From NCBI RefSeq assembly GCF_030818695.1, contig NZ_JAUTAR010000001.1, positions 3,156,501 to 3,220,500 on the forward strand: 64,000 nucleotides of DNA, read 5' to 3'. Positions 8,443 through 16,216 of the stretch are shown here, one piece after another; position 1 is the stretch's first letter, and each line of letters begins with the position of its first letter. The notes below the pieces were generated by a model that was not told where the DNA came from, made no database searches, and saw only the letters and a program-made list of their open reading frames with translations. A program made the translations under genes and the position numbers. Source of the DNA: Chryseobacterium sp. SORGH_AS_0447. GTDB taxonomy: Bacteria; Bacteroidota; Bacteroidia; Flavobacteriales; Weeksellaceae.

Positions 8443-8844
8443 TTAACTAGCGTCAGCTTTTCTCTCAATCAGATCCCATAAATTACCGTATAAATCACTA
8501 AATACGGCTACGGTTCCATAGGATTCAACCACTGGCTCACGAACAAATGAAATCCCGTTCTCGAGCATGGATTGATATGATCGATCAAAGTGATCCGTTT
8601 CGAGGAACAGAAAAACTCTGCCCCCGCTTTGATTGCCCACGGCTGACAGTTGTTGCTCATTTGCAGCCTTAGCCAACAGAAGACAGCATCCGGAGGAACC
8701 GGGAGGCTTAATCAGTACCCAGCGTTTGGTTTCTGAAAGACGGGTATCTTCCACAAGATCAAATCCTAATTTTTGGATGTAAAAATCAAGGGCTTCATCG
8801 TAGTCTTTAACCAGAAGTGAAATATGAATGATGGATTGTTTCAT
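8443..8844 (-). CDS. VOC-superfamily (glyoxalase/bleomycin resistance-like) protein
   Basis: A 133-residue single-domain protein. The paired beta-alpha-beta-beta-beta pattern is visible: HISLLVKDYDEALDFYIQKLGF at the start and GTVAVFSDLYGNLWDLIE at the end, with His7 and the terminal Glu in places where metal ligands usually sit. Members range from glyoxalases to dioxygenases and drug-binding proteins; the substrate cannot be told from sequence. It follows the DinB-like gene after 15 bases, probably in one transcript. Confidence 0.8.
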   Translation of the reverse strand: MKQSIIHISLLVKDYDEALDFYIQKLGFDLVEDTRLSETKRWVLIKPPGSSGCCLLLAKAANEQQLSAVGNQSGGRVFLFLETDHFDRSYQSMLENGISFVREPVVESYGTVAVFSDLYGNLWDLIERKADAS

Positions 8845-8859
8845 TCTTTGTAATATGTA

Positions 8860-9336
8860 TTACTTTTTTAAATACTTTATTGAGATGCCCAGCTGGCCCA
8901 TATGGTATAAATCGTGATGGATAAGCCCCTGCAGGAAATACCGGAAGTCTTTCCCATAATCGGCTGAGATGGTATTGAGATAGGTATCATTTTTATCGTT
9001 TAAGATGTCGATAAGCTCCTGCTTGCTTTGGTACAGTTCTTTTTTTAGCGCTTCCCATCCGGCGGGACGCAATTCATCATTGGTTTTCCAATTGGAAGGA
9101 TCATCAAGTTCCAGCCGAACCGCTGCACCCTTCAGCCGGCCCATAACTGCCCTGCGCCAGACAATAAGATGTGAAATCAATTCCGCAGGACTATGCAGAT
9201 CAGGCAGCGGCCGGGTGAACGCCTCCGTTTCATTAATCTGTTCAAATTTCTTTGTAAAAGTTTCATCCAGCCATACGTCGCCATCATGCAGATCATTGAA
9301 TTGCTTTATTATATCTTCGATCAGGATTGTTGCCAT
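8860..9336 (-). CDS. DinB-family protein
   Basis: A 158-residue four-helix-bundle protein of the DinB/YfiT type. The metal-binding histidines are visible: His56 in SHLIVWR, and His140/His141 and His145 in IHHDLYHMGQ near the C-terminus. This superfamily includes thiol-dependent transferases and hydrolases, and many members are stress-linked with unknown reactions. It is the first gene of a two-gene unit with the VOC protein. Confidence 0.8.
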   Translation of the reverse strand: MATILIEDIIKQFNDLHDGDVWLDETFTKKFEQINETEAFTRPLPDLHSPAELISHLIVWRRAVMGRLKGAAVRLELDDPSNWKTNDELRPAGWEALKKELYQSKQELIDILNDKNDTYLNTISADYGKDFRYFLQGLIHHDLYHMGQLGISIKYLKK

Positions 9337-9540
9337 AATTTTCTTGTTATCAATTTTAAATTACGAATAATTTATGGATATCCCGTCAAATGATTAACGA
9401 TAAAGCAGGTAAGAATATAGGAAATTACAATAATTTTAGGGTCTAAAGAATGTTCTCCCCTGCTTTTTACTAATCCCCAATTTCTGTTTTAGAGCCTACA
9501 TGATAAACGTTTTTGTAAATTTCAGCAGATATTTTAGTAA

Positions 9541-9575
9541 AAAAAGCCTGCGATTTAAAAATCGCAGGCTTTTTT
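9541..9575 (-). terminator. Terminator of tRNA-Ser
   Basis: GCCTGCGATTT (9546-9556) pairs exactly with AAATCGCAGGC (9559-9569), extended by A and T runs that give a U7 tract on the minus strand, directly after the tRNA 3' end. Confidence 0.8.
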
Positions 9576-9580
9576 GTTTT

Positions 9581-9668
9581 TGGCGGAGAGTGAGGGATTC
9601 GAACCCCCGGACCTGTTACAGTCAACAGTTTTCAAGACTGCCGCAATCGACCACTCTGCCAACTCTCC
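9581..9668 (-). tRNA. tRNA-Ser (anticodon UGA)
   Basis: An 88-base class II tRNA on the minus strand. The acceptor arm GGAGAGT (5' end at 9668) pairs with ACTCTCC, followed by the discriminator G and an encoded CCA (9583-9581). The anticodon loop CTTGAAA sits on a GCAGT/ACTGT stem and gives anticodon TGA. A long variable arm typical of serine tRNAs follows, then the T loop GGTTCGAATCC. It reads UCA and related serine codons. A strong terminator follows immediately. Confidence 0.95.
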
Positions 9669-9806
9669 CTGAACTCCGGTTGTACCGTCGTTTTCAGTGG
9701 TGCAAATATAAAACGTTTTTCTATTTTGGCAAAACAATTTTAAAACAAATTTTAACAAATCGTAATAATCGGCTAAAAATCAGCCTTTTTATTTTTCGGT
9801 TTTAAA

Positions 9807-9843
9807 TAAAAAAGCGTGTCCTAGTAAAGGAACACGCTTTTTC
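9807..9843 (-). terminator. Terminator of trxB
   Basis: The arms AAAAAGCGTGT and ACACGCTTTTT are perfectly complementary and flank an 11-base loop, about 20 bases beyond the trxB stop. Confidence 0.75.
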
Positions 9844-9863
9844 AATATTGATTCTATTCTGAA

Positions 9864-10805
9864 TTAACGTAATTCAGCAAGATATTTTTCTGCATCCATA
9901 GCCGCCATACAGCCGCTACCAGCAGCCGTAATCGCCTGTCTGTAGATATGATCCTGCACGTCTCCGGCTGCGAAAACGCCCGGAAGGTTTGTTTTTGCAG
10001 TCCCCTTTTCGGTAGCAATGTATCCGTTTTCATCCAGATCGATCTGCCCAACGAAAATTTCCGTATTCGGCTTATGCCCGATGGCGATAAAAATACCGTG
10101 TACGTCGATCGTTGATGTTTCCTGAGTCTGATTGTTAATGACCACTGCTCTTTCAACCAGGTTATTTTCTCCTTCGATCCCGATCAGCTCATGGTGGAAC
10201 TTCACTTCGATGTTCGGGGTATTGTTTACCCGGTGGATCATTGCTTTGGATGCCCTGAATTCATCTTTTCTTACCAGCATCGTTACTTTGTTTACCAATT
10301 TTGCAAGATACGTTGCTTCTTCGGCAGCAGTATCTCCGGCGCCTACCACCACAACATCTTTTCCTCTGTAGAAAAATCCGTCGCAGGTTGCACAGGCCGA
10401 AACACCTCCCCCATTATATTTTTTCTCGTCATCCAGACCCAGATATTTGGCCGTGGCTCCGGTAGAAATAATCACGGTTCTCGCAAAGATCTCTTTATTT
10501 CCAGCATACAATTTGTGAATACCGCCGACCTCTTTGGAAAATTCAACTTTGGTGATCATTTCATAATGCACCTTGGTATCGAAGCGTTCCGCTTGTTTCT
10601 GCAAATCCATCATCATTTCAGGACCTGTAATTCCTGTCGGATATCCCGGGAAGTTGTCTACTTCCGTGGTGGTGGTTAATTGTCCGCCCGGCTCCAAACC
10701 TGTATACAATTCAGGCTTCAAATCTGCTCTTGCCGCATAAATAGCTGCTGTAAAGCCGGAAGGTCCGGATCCAACGATCACACAATCTAAAATGTTTTGC
10801 TCCAT
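9864..10805 (-). CDS. trxB: Thioredoxin-disulfide reductase
   Basis: A 313-residue flavoprotein that transfers electrons from NADPH through FAD and a redox disulfide to thioredoxin in the cytoplasm. Visible landmarks are the FAD dinucleotide motif GSGPSGFTAA near residues 12-20, the active-site Cys138-Ala-Thr-Cys141 (CATCDGFF), the NADPH-binding GAGDTA at 155-160 and the C-terminal FAD motif GVFAAGDVQD. The length is normal for low-molecular-weight TrxB. It stands alone, followed by its own terminator and tRNA-Ser. Confidence 0.95.
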   Translation of the reverse strand: MEQNILDCVIVGSGPSGFTAAIYAARADLKPELYTGLEPGGQLTTTTEVDNFPGYPTGITGPEMMMDLQKQAERFDTKVHYEMITKVEFSKEVGGIHKLYAGNKEIFARTVIISTGATAKYLGLDDEKKYNGGGVSACATCDGFFYRGKDVVVVGAGDTAAEEATYLAKLVNKVTMLVRKDEFRASKAMIHRVNNTPNIEVKFHHELIGIEGENNLVERAVVINNQTQETSTIDVHGIFIAIGHKPNTEIFVGQIDLDENGYIATEKGTAKTNLPGVFAAGDVQDHIYRQAITAAGSGCMAAMDAEKYLAELR

Positions 10806-11172
10806 AATTTGCTTTTCAAAAGGATTTTAAAATTTACGTCCGCTAAGTTCGTAATTTTTAATATGTATTTAAAGTTATTTTAATGATACTTGTCAATATC
10901 TGATATGTTAAATGTCAATGAAAAATTGGATAGTCAATTGTGGATGGTTAATTGTGAATTTTCTATACTGCTGAAATTCACCAGCGAAGCGGATTGACCA
11001 TTCACCATTCACTTTCTAAAAAACCACTCCGTCAAAAATTCTTTCTGAATTTTTGCCACCCTTGCGGAGGAGGGGAATTTTCGGTTAAGGTTTTGGCAGT
11101 TTGTCAATAACGGAGAATTTTCACCTTTTTAAATTGACCAGCGAAGCGGATTGACCATTCACCATTCACTCT
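10806..11172. other. Spacer filled with repeats
   Basis: No gene seen. It contains the two 34-base direct repeats listed separately. Between them is a palindromic stretch near 11034-11060 in which CAAAAATTC and GAATTTTTG face each other across a 5-base loop, followed by GC-richer sequence. It looks like a REP-type intergenic element. Confidence 0.5.
10980..11170. repeat. 34-bp direct repeat, two copies 157 bases apart
   Basis: Copies at 10980-11013 and 11137-11170 are identical by eye and share the core gaagcggattgaccattcac. The core ttgaccatt(c/g)ac recurs in spacers near 34530 and 57590. Confidence 0.7.
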
Positions 11173-12210
11173 TCACACTTTCATCTTAATTTTATCGACA
11201 TTGATGATTTTATACACCAGTTCTTTGATCAGTTCCGCTTCACTCATGTTGACGGCGCCCAAGCCTTTCCCTTTCATATCGAATTCCCTGAGAATGGAGA
11301 TGACCCTCGTTGCATGTTTCAAAGGATACAATCTTGCCGATTCCGCATAGTCTTTGATGAAATAAGGATTGACGCCCATCTGGGAAGCGATAGCCTGTGG
11401 AGACTGACCCGCCATGGTGTTGTAAATTATCACGTTGGAAAAATAATTATACAAGCTCGCCAGCATCATTACGAAAGGATTGTTCTTCGGGTTTTTCCCC
11501 ATGAAATGAGCGATTTTAAAAGCTGCGTTGGCATTTTTTGTTCCTAATGCTTTCTGCAATTCAAAAACGTTGTATTCTTTGCTGATCCCGATGTGGTCTT
11601 CGACGATCTTACCGTCTAATATTTCGCCGGGCTTCAGGATGATTTTAAGCTTATTCAGTTCATTAGCGATCCTTGAAAGGTCGTTTCCTAAATATTCTGC
11701 CAAGAGGTGGGAAATGTTCGGGGCTGTTTTTATGCTTAGCCTGATGCATTCATCGGCAATCCACTTCGGAAGGTGCGCTTCTTTGATGGATTCACTCAAA
11801 AATAAAGTTCCTGTTTTTTCCAAAGATTTGGTGACCTTTTTCCGGCTGTCGAGTTTTTTATGCTTGTGCGCAAAGACCAAAACAGTAGACGGTACCGGAT
11901 TCTGAACATACGCTTCCAAAGCATTGCTTTCGCTTTCAGCCATCCTCAAATCCTGGGCTTCCTTTACAATAATCACCTGCTTGTCCCCCATCATCGGGAA
12001 CTGCCTGGCCAATGAAAGGATTTCGTGATACGAGGTATCTTTGCCGTAGACGACGGTTTGGTTGAATGCTTTTTCATCTTCCGTTAAAAAGTCGTGTTCA
12101 AGGGCTTTTAATGCAAGATCGATAAAGTAGGGTTCTTCTCCGTGGAAAAAATAAATGGGTAAAACTTCTTTATTTTTAATATTTTTGAGGATTAAATCTA
12201 ATTCTTTCAT
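11173..12210 (-). CDS. holA: DNA polymerase III, delta subunit
   Basis: A 345-residue clamp-loader subunit that opens the sliding clamp during its loading onto primed DNA. The N-terminal AAA+-like fold lacks a true Walker A, as usual for delta (IYFFHGEEPYFID near residues 19-31). The region FELQKALGTKNANAAFKIA and the C-terminal domain (NPYFIKDYAESARLY) match the HolA pattern. The start codon lies only 7 bases from that of the divergent HSDR_N gene, so its promoter must lie inside that neighbour; a TATCTTTG box on the minus strand at 12274-12281 is a candidate. Confidence 0.9.
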   Translation of the reverse strand: MKELDLILKNIKNKEVLPIYFFHGEEPYFIDLALKALEHDFLTEDEKAFNQTVVYGKDTSYHEILSLARQFPMMGDKQVIIVKEAQDLRMAESESNALEAYVQNPVPSTVLVFAHKHKKLDSRKKVTKSLEKTGTLFLSESIKEAHLPKWIADECIRLSIKTAPNISHLLAEYLGNDLSRIANELNKLKIILKPGEILDGKIVEDHIGISKEYNVFELQKALGTKNANAAFKIAHFMGKNPKNNPFVMMLASLYNYFSNVIIYNTMAGQSPQAIASQMGVNPYFIKDYAESARLYPLKHATRVISILREFDMKGKGLGAVNMSEAELIKELVYKIINVDKIKMKV

Positions 12211-12217
12211 CTTATAA

Positions 12218-12646
12218 ATGGAACTTCCAAAACTGAATTTTCAGGAAACTTTTGATTTTAAATTCAAGAAAGACAAAGATAAGTTTTTTATTTATGATCT
12301 TGTTCGTAAAACCTATCTTTTGCTTACGCCTGAGGAATGGGTTCGGCAGCATTGGGTCCATTATTATCTGACGGTAAAATCCTACTCTGTTTCTGCCCTG
12401 ATTACGGAAAAAAAGATCGTTTTAAACGGATTGACGAAAAGAATCGACCTTTTGATCACCGAAAAAACCCAGCCCAAAATTTTAATCGAATGCAAGGCGC
12501 CGCAGATTAAACTGACGGAGAAAACCTTTGAACAGACCGCCCGGTACAATTCGATTATCGGCGCAAAGGAGATTGTGTTGACGAACGGGCTGCAGCATAT
12601 TCACGCGTTTTTTGAAAATGGGGAATACCTGTTTTACAGGCCGTGA
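12218..12646 (+). CDS. Stand-alone HSDR_N (type I restriction R N-terminal) domain protein
   Basis: A 142-residue protein consisting only of the PD-(D/E)xK nuclease-like domain found at the N-terminus of HsdR. The core is visible: Asp77 in KRIDLLI, Glu91-x-Lys93 in LIECKAP, and QTARYN at 106-111, the Gln-x3-Tyr element typical of HSDR_N. No helicase, methylase or specificity gene is near, so it is not a restriction system. Such single-domain proteins beside holA recur in Bacteroidetes to my knowledge, which hints at DNA metabolism, but the role is unknown. It is divergent from holA with a 7-base gap. Confidence 0.75.
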   Translation: MELPKLNFQETFDFKFKKDKDKFFIYDLVRKTYLLLTPEEWVRQHWVHYYLTVKSYSVSALITEKKIVLNGLTKRIDLLITEKTQPKILIECKAPQIKLTEKTFEQTARYNSIIGAKEIVLTNGLQHIHAFFENGEYLFYRP

Positions 12647-13010
12647 TCATTTTACCTTTCTTGTCATTGGGTTGTACCCGATTCTGATTTAAGCCACGCC
12701 GTTGGAGCTTGGTTTTGCGCTGCTTTTATTTCGGGTAAATCTTGCTGCGTTGTCATAAGGCTTTGCCCTGTGCTGGTTTTAGTCGCCAAGTTGGGGCTTG
12801 ATGCGTATGTTTAATTTTGAAATTTTTGTTTGGATAAAAGAGGTTCAAAATGACGGATTAACCTCATGAAATTTATATTCCTGTGATTTGTATTGAAGCA
12901 CGATTTTTGTACTGATGACCACTGTCCTAGCCCCGATTGCAGTGAAAATCCTTTTTTGAAAAAAAAGATTGCAGCGGAAAGCGGGAAAAAGCTCCTAAAA
13001 AACAAAATTT
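12647..13010. other. Spacer without a supported gene
   Basis: About 360 bases. Short open frames exist on both strands (for example 12811-13005), but their composition looks random and they overlap one another. The GC-richer part (12680-12800) may be an intergenic repeat or a coding relic. The promoter of the hydrolase downstream presumably lies in the last 100 bases; I cannot place it. Confidence 0.35.
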
Positions 13011-13754
13011 ATGACAACATCTATCTTATTGAGTGCGGCTTTGTTTGCCTCCGCGTCCTTATTCAGCCAAAATCTTAAACCTGTTGCTTATCAGGACGGT
13101 TCCCAGAAACTGAACGGTCTCGTAACGTCCAACGCCGGAAAGAAGCTTCCGGGAGTGCTTGTTTTACCTGCATGGAAAGGCATTGACGATGAAGCGAAAA
13201 ATGCCGCCGCCGATCTTGAAAAGCAGGGTTACATCGCTTTTGTAGCCGACATTTACGGAGAAGGAAATATTCCTGCCGATAATACAGCAGCAGCAAAGAC
13301 TTCCGGTTATTACAAAAAAAATTATGAAGCTTACCAAAAGAGAATAACACTTGCCCTGGAACAGCTGAAGAAAAACGGAGCGATTCCGGAACGTATTGCC
13401 GTGATCGGTTACTGCTTCGGGGGAACAGGTGCCCTTGAATCGGCGAGAGGAAAGCTGCCGGTCGTAGGCGTTGTTTCGATCCACGGAAGCATTGGAAAAG
13501 ACCAGTCGAGACCCAACAGACCTATTTCAACAAAAATTCTGGTGGAAAACCCGGCAGACGACCAGAGCGTAACACCGGAAGATTACAATAACCTGATCAA
13601 GGAATTGAATGATGGAAATGCCGACTGGCAGATCATTACCTATGCGCATTCCAAACATACATTCACCGATCCGAAGTCACCGGATTACAATCCCGTAATG
13701 GCAAAGAGAGCGTGGAATCATACGCTGATGTTTCTGAAGGAAATTCTGAAATAA
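13011..13754 (+). CDS. Secreted dienelactone hydrolase-family protein
   Basis: A 247-residue alpha/beta hydrolase. Residues 1-19 look like a Sec signal peptide (ILLSAALFASASLFS, cleavage near SQ). The Cys nucleophile lies in the elbow GYCFGG (Cys135), with the acid probably Asp183/Asp184 (NPADDQ) and the base His216 (HSKHTF): the Cys-Asp-His triad of dienelactone hydrolases. True DLH opens chloroaromatic lactones, but periplasmic relatives are mostly uncharacterised esterases, so the substrate is open. Single gene; a long hairpin follows. Confidence 0.85.
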   Translation: MTTSILLSAALFASASLFSQNLKPVAYQDGSQKLNGLVTSNAGKKLPGVLVLPAWKGIDDEAKNAAADLEKQGYIAFVADIYGEGNIPADNTAAAKTSGYYKKNYEAYQKRITLALEQLKKNGAIPERIAVIGYCFGGTGALESARGKLPVVGVVSIHGSIGKDQSRPNRPISTKILVENPADDQSVTPEDYNNLIKELNDGNADWQIITYAHSKHTFTDPKSPDYNPVMAKRAWNHTLMFLKEILK

Positions 13755-13765
13755 TACAACTATAT

Positions 13766-13815
13766 AACAGTGTAGCAATGTAACAAGTAAAATGTTATTG
13801 CATTGCTACACTGTT
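13766..13815. repeat. Long inverted repeat, possible terminator
   Basis: AACAGTGTAGCAATG (13766-13780) pairs exactly with CATTGCTACACTGTT (13801-13815). An inner TAACA/TGTTA continues the stem past a 3-base bulge. A related stretch (tacactgtt...attatcagat) occurs at about 14335-14365, on the other side of the lipoprotein gene. Confidence 0.6.
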
Positions 13816-13839
13816 CAATTATCAGATTGGTAGATTTTA

Positions 13840-14217
13840 CTATTTTGCTTCCAGTTCTACCTTATAATCTTTAGGTGAATATTTGGTAAGAGAACCGGTA
13901 GCAGCATCGATTCCTACACCGATAGCTCCGCCCAAAAGAATATTAACCAAAGTAACAGGATTGAACGTTTTGGTAAGCTTCACTTCTTTAGTGTTAAACC
14001 CCTCTTTTTCAAAAGTCACCATTTGCTTGCTTAAAGATCTTGGGATCTCAGCGGTACAAGGTGTCGTGCATTTTTCGATCCCTTTATGGATTACTTTAGC
14101 ACCTTCGGGAGTGGAATTAAATGTGATTTTGTCCTTGGTTCCGGTAAGGATGGTTGCGCATGAAGTCATGGACAAAGTAACGCCCAGTAAAAAGGCTGCT
14201 GAAAATTTGTTTTTCAT
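13840..14217 (-). CDS. Small lipoprotein with PEGA-like domain
   Basis: A 125-residue protein. A signal peptide with lipobox ends at Cys20 (LSMTSC), so it should be lipidated and membrane anchored. The mature part has the PEGA-type beta pattern (ITFNSTPEGAKVIHKG, then VTFEKEGFNTKEVKL) and ends in a glycine-rich stretch (NILLGGAIGVGIDAATGSLTKY). PEGA domains are surface or periplasmic beta modules of unclear ligand. It stands alone between two repeat-bearing spacers. Confidence 0.7.
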   Translation of the reverse strand: MKNKFSAAFLLGVTLSMTSCATILTGTKDKITFNSTPEGAKVIHKGIEKCTTPCTAEIPRSLSKQMVTFEKEGFNTKEVKLTKTFNPVTLVNILLGGAIGVGIDAATGSLTKYSPKDYKVELEAK

Positions 14218-14396
14218 AGTTTAAGTTTTTCTAATCTTAAAAATTTTCGCGAACATACGAAATTTGAAACAATGAAACAATGTGCTTTTAATAATGTAAC
14301 AATATAACGGTACAGCAATGTATCAATGTTGAGATATTACACTGTTAACCGTTAAATTATCAGATGATTATATTACCTTAAATATTGAAATAAAAA

Positions 14397-14438
14397 AACA
14401 GTGCGACAATTACCGGAATAAGTAATTGTTGCACTTTT
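14397..14438 (-). terminator. Terminator of the DUF2911-GNAT-cupin unit
   Basis: AGTGCGACAATTAC pairs with GTAATTGTTGCACT with one mismatch. On the minus strand it is followed by GTTTTTTT. It begins about 25 bases after the cupin gene. Confidence 0.75.
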
Positions 14439-14462
14439 ACCTTATTAAATGGTTACATTGCA

Positions 14463-14834
14463 TTAATCAACCCCTTCTACTTCCCGGTGTACCGATTCCA
14501 TGGAAAAGGCGGGAAGACAGACGGAAAGGTACTCACATTCTTCCGGAAACGGATTGCTGTACCGGATTCTTGCCCCTTTTTCGATCATAATGCTCTGCCC
14601 TTTTTCCAGGACGACAGTTTCACCATCGATTTCAAACTGTTTTTTCCCTGAAATGATGTAAGTAAATTCATCAAACTCAGGGGTCTGGTGCGGTTCGCTC
14701 CATCCTGCCGGGGCGATCATATGGGCAATGGAAACGTCTGAGGTTCCGCTGGAGTTTCCCCAATGTTCTTCGATCAGTTTTCCGTCGGTGGTTGGAACAA
14801 TAAACGGATTCTGTTGGATTTTAAATTTTTTCAT
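14463..14834 (-). CDS. Cupin-domain protein
   Basis: A 123-residue single cupin. Motif 1 is present in SEPHQTPEFDEFTYIISGKKQFEIDG (His and Glu metal ligands) and motif 2 in the following IEKGARIRYSNP, though the second histidine is replaced. The ligand is unknown; such small cupins are often sugar, polyketide or metal-binding proteins. It is the last gene of a three-gene unit, 7 bases after the acetyltransferase gene. Confidence 0.75.
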   Translation of the reverse strand: MKKFKIQQNPFIVPTTDGKLIEEHWGNSSGTSDVSIAHMIAPAGWSEPHQTPEFDEFTYIISGKKQFEIDGETVVLEKGQSIMIEKGARIRYSNPFPEECEYLSVCLPAFSMESVHREVEGVD

Positions 14835-14841
14835 AAACTAT

Positions 14842-15357
14842 TTATTTTTGGATCTGGTATAAGATATTGATTCGGGAAGGTTCTCCGAAATAAGCCACTT
14901 CATGTTCACCGAGGTTTTTGGCACCCAATCTTTCCATTGCGGTCCGCGAACGGATGTTGTCTTTTCCGACATGGAAATATACGGTTTCCACAAACTGAAA
15001 GATATAATCCAGCATCAGTTTCTTGATCTGCGGATTGATCTTTTTTCCCCACGATTTTGTCCCATAAAAGGTGTAGCCGATAAAGATGCTGTTGTTTTCT
15101 TCATCATAATCGTAAAAACGGGTGCTGCCCAGCATTTCTCCGGTCAATCTGTCAACTATTTTAAAAGCGCCCCGGCTTTCGATAGCGCCTTTAAAAAAGT
15201 TTTCGAAGACTTTTCTCTGATAGCGGTCTCTGTTGGGATGCTGTTCCCAGACCCGAGGATCGGAAGCCACTTCGTATAAAGACTCAAAATCCCCTTGCTG
15301 TAAGGGGATTAACTGATATTTTTCGTTTTCTAAAAGGGTCTGAACAGAAAACTTCAT
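14842..15357 (-). CDS. GNAT-family N-acetyltransferase
   Basis: A 171-residue protein of the RimJ/RimL-like acetyltransferase type: FSVQTLLENEKYQLIPL opening, central ISGS-like beta strands (GEMLGSTRFYDYDEENNSIFIGYTF) and the acetyl-CoA region around GTKSWGKKINPQIKKLML, ending RSRTAMERLGAKNLGEHEVAYF. The target amine is unknown. It lies 3 bases after the DUF2911 gene and 7 before the cupin gene, so it is surely co-transcribed. Confidence 0.8.
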   Translation of the reverse strand: MKFSVQTLLENEKYQLIPLQQGDFESLYEVASDPRVWEQHPNRDRYQRKVFENFFKGAIESRGAFKIVDRLTGEMLGSTRFYDYDEENNSIFIGYTFYGTKSWGKKINPQIKKLMLDYIFQFVETVYFHVGKDNIRSRTAMERLGAKNLGEHEVAYFGEPSRINILYQIQK

Positions 15358-15360
15358 TTT

Positions 15361-15966
15361 TTAGCTTTTTGTTTTTGCCGCGTCGGATTCAATTTTTTTG
15401 ATCTCTTTCAGCTTTTCTGCGATTTTCGTCACGGCATCCGGTTTTGAAGGCTTTAAAGGAACCTCAGCCTGCGCATAGTCCCATTTCAACACCAGGTTGG
15501 CCGAATTTTCGTCGGTCGGGTTCAACGTGATCTCAAACCACTCCTGCTTGTCGGCAAGCTTGTTTACCGGAACGGTAATGTCTACCACATCCTGCTTAGG
15601 ATCATACGTAAAAGCCCCCCACTGCTGGAAATCTTTATTTAAAATGACCTTCCACTCTTTTTCAGTTGGAACGATGAACAATCCATAGGTTCCGGCCTGA
15701 ACGATTTTACCGCCGAAATTTACCGACTGCCCGAACGTAATTTTCGTCGAGGAGTTGGCGCCTGCTCTCCAAATCTGCCCGTAAGGTACCAGTTCGCCGA
15801 AAATTTTTCTTCCTTTCACTCCCGGTCTTCCATAGTCTATGGTAATTTTAGACATGGAAAACTGCTGCTCCACTTTCTGACGCGGACTCGCCGCCGGTAC
15901 CGAATACTCCTGTGCAAAACTGAAAACCGAAGCCGAAAGGCACACGGCAAATAATAACTTTTTCAC
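15361..15966 (-). CDS. Secreted DUF2911 protein
   Basis: A 201-residue protein with a clear signal peptide (KKLLFAVCLSASVFSFAQ). The body carries the DUF2911 signature: ASPRQKVEQQF, ITIDYGRPGVKGRKIFG, LVPYGQIWRAGANSSTKITF and AGTYGLFIVP. The family is widespread in Bacteroidetes; its function is unknown. The C-terminal 30 residues are lysine-rich and charged. It is the first gene of a unit with the acetyltransferase and cupin genes. Confidence 0.85.
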   Translation of the reverse strand: MKKLLFAVCLSASVFSFAQEYSVPAASPRQKVEQQFSMSKITIDYGRPGVKGRKIFGELVPYGQIWRAGANSSTKITFGQSVNFGGKIVQAGTYGLFIVPTEKEWKVILNKDFQQWGAFTYDPKQDVVDITVPVNKLADKQEWFEITLNPTDENSANLVLKWDYAQAEVPLKPSKPDAVTKIAEKLKEIKKIESDAAKTKS

Positions 15967-16216
15967 TTTTTTAAATTTTGTTTAAAAATACGAAATTGAA
16001 TACAGAAATGATTTTCCGGGCCTGATAAATTTTGTTAAATTAAACCGGAACGTTGTCTTGACTTAAAATTATTTTTGTCTGCTTAATATGGCTCAGGTCA
16101 TAATGGTTTGTTTTTGCTGAGCGACGAATTACTTTAGAGTATTTTAAATTTCTTTCCCGTTATTCTTTGGTTCGGATAAAAACTAATTTTATTTTTACAT
16201 CCGATAAAATCATCAA

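Noticed and set aside
9500..9805. Open frame of 101 codons on the plus strand
   Set aside because: It runs through the terminator and tRNA-Ser on the opposite strand; composition is not protein-like.
12811..13078. Two overlapping opposite-strand short frames before the dienelactone hydrolase
   Set aside because: Neither shows a domain, signal or ribosome site, and the second overlaps the hydrolase start.
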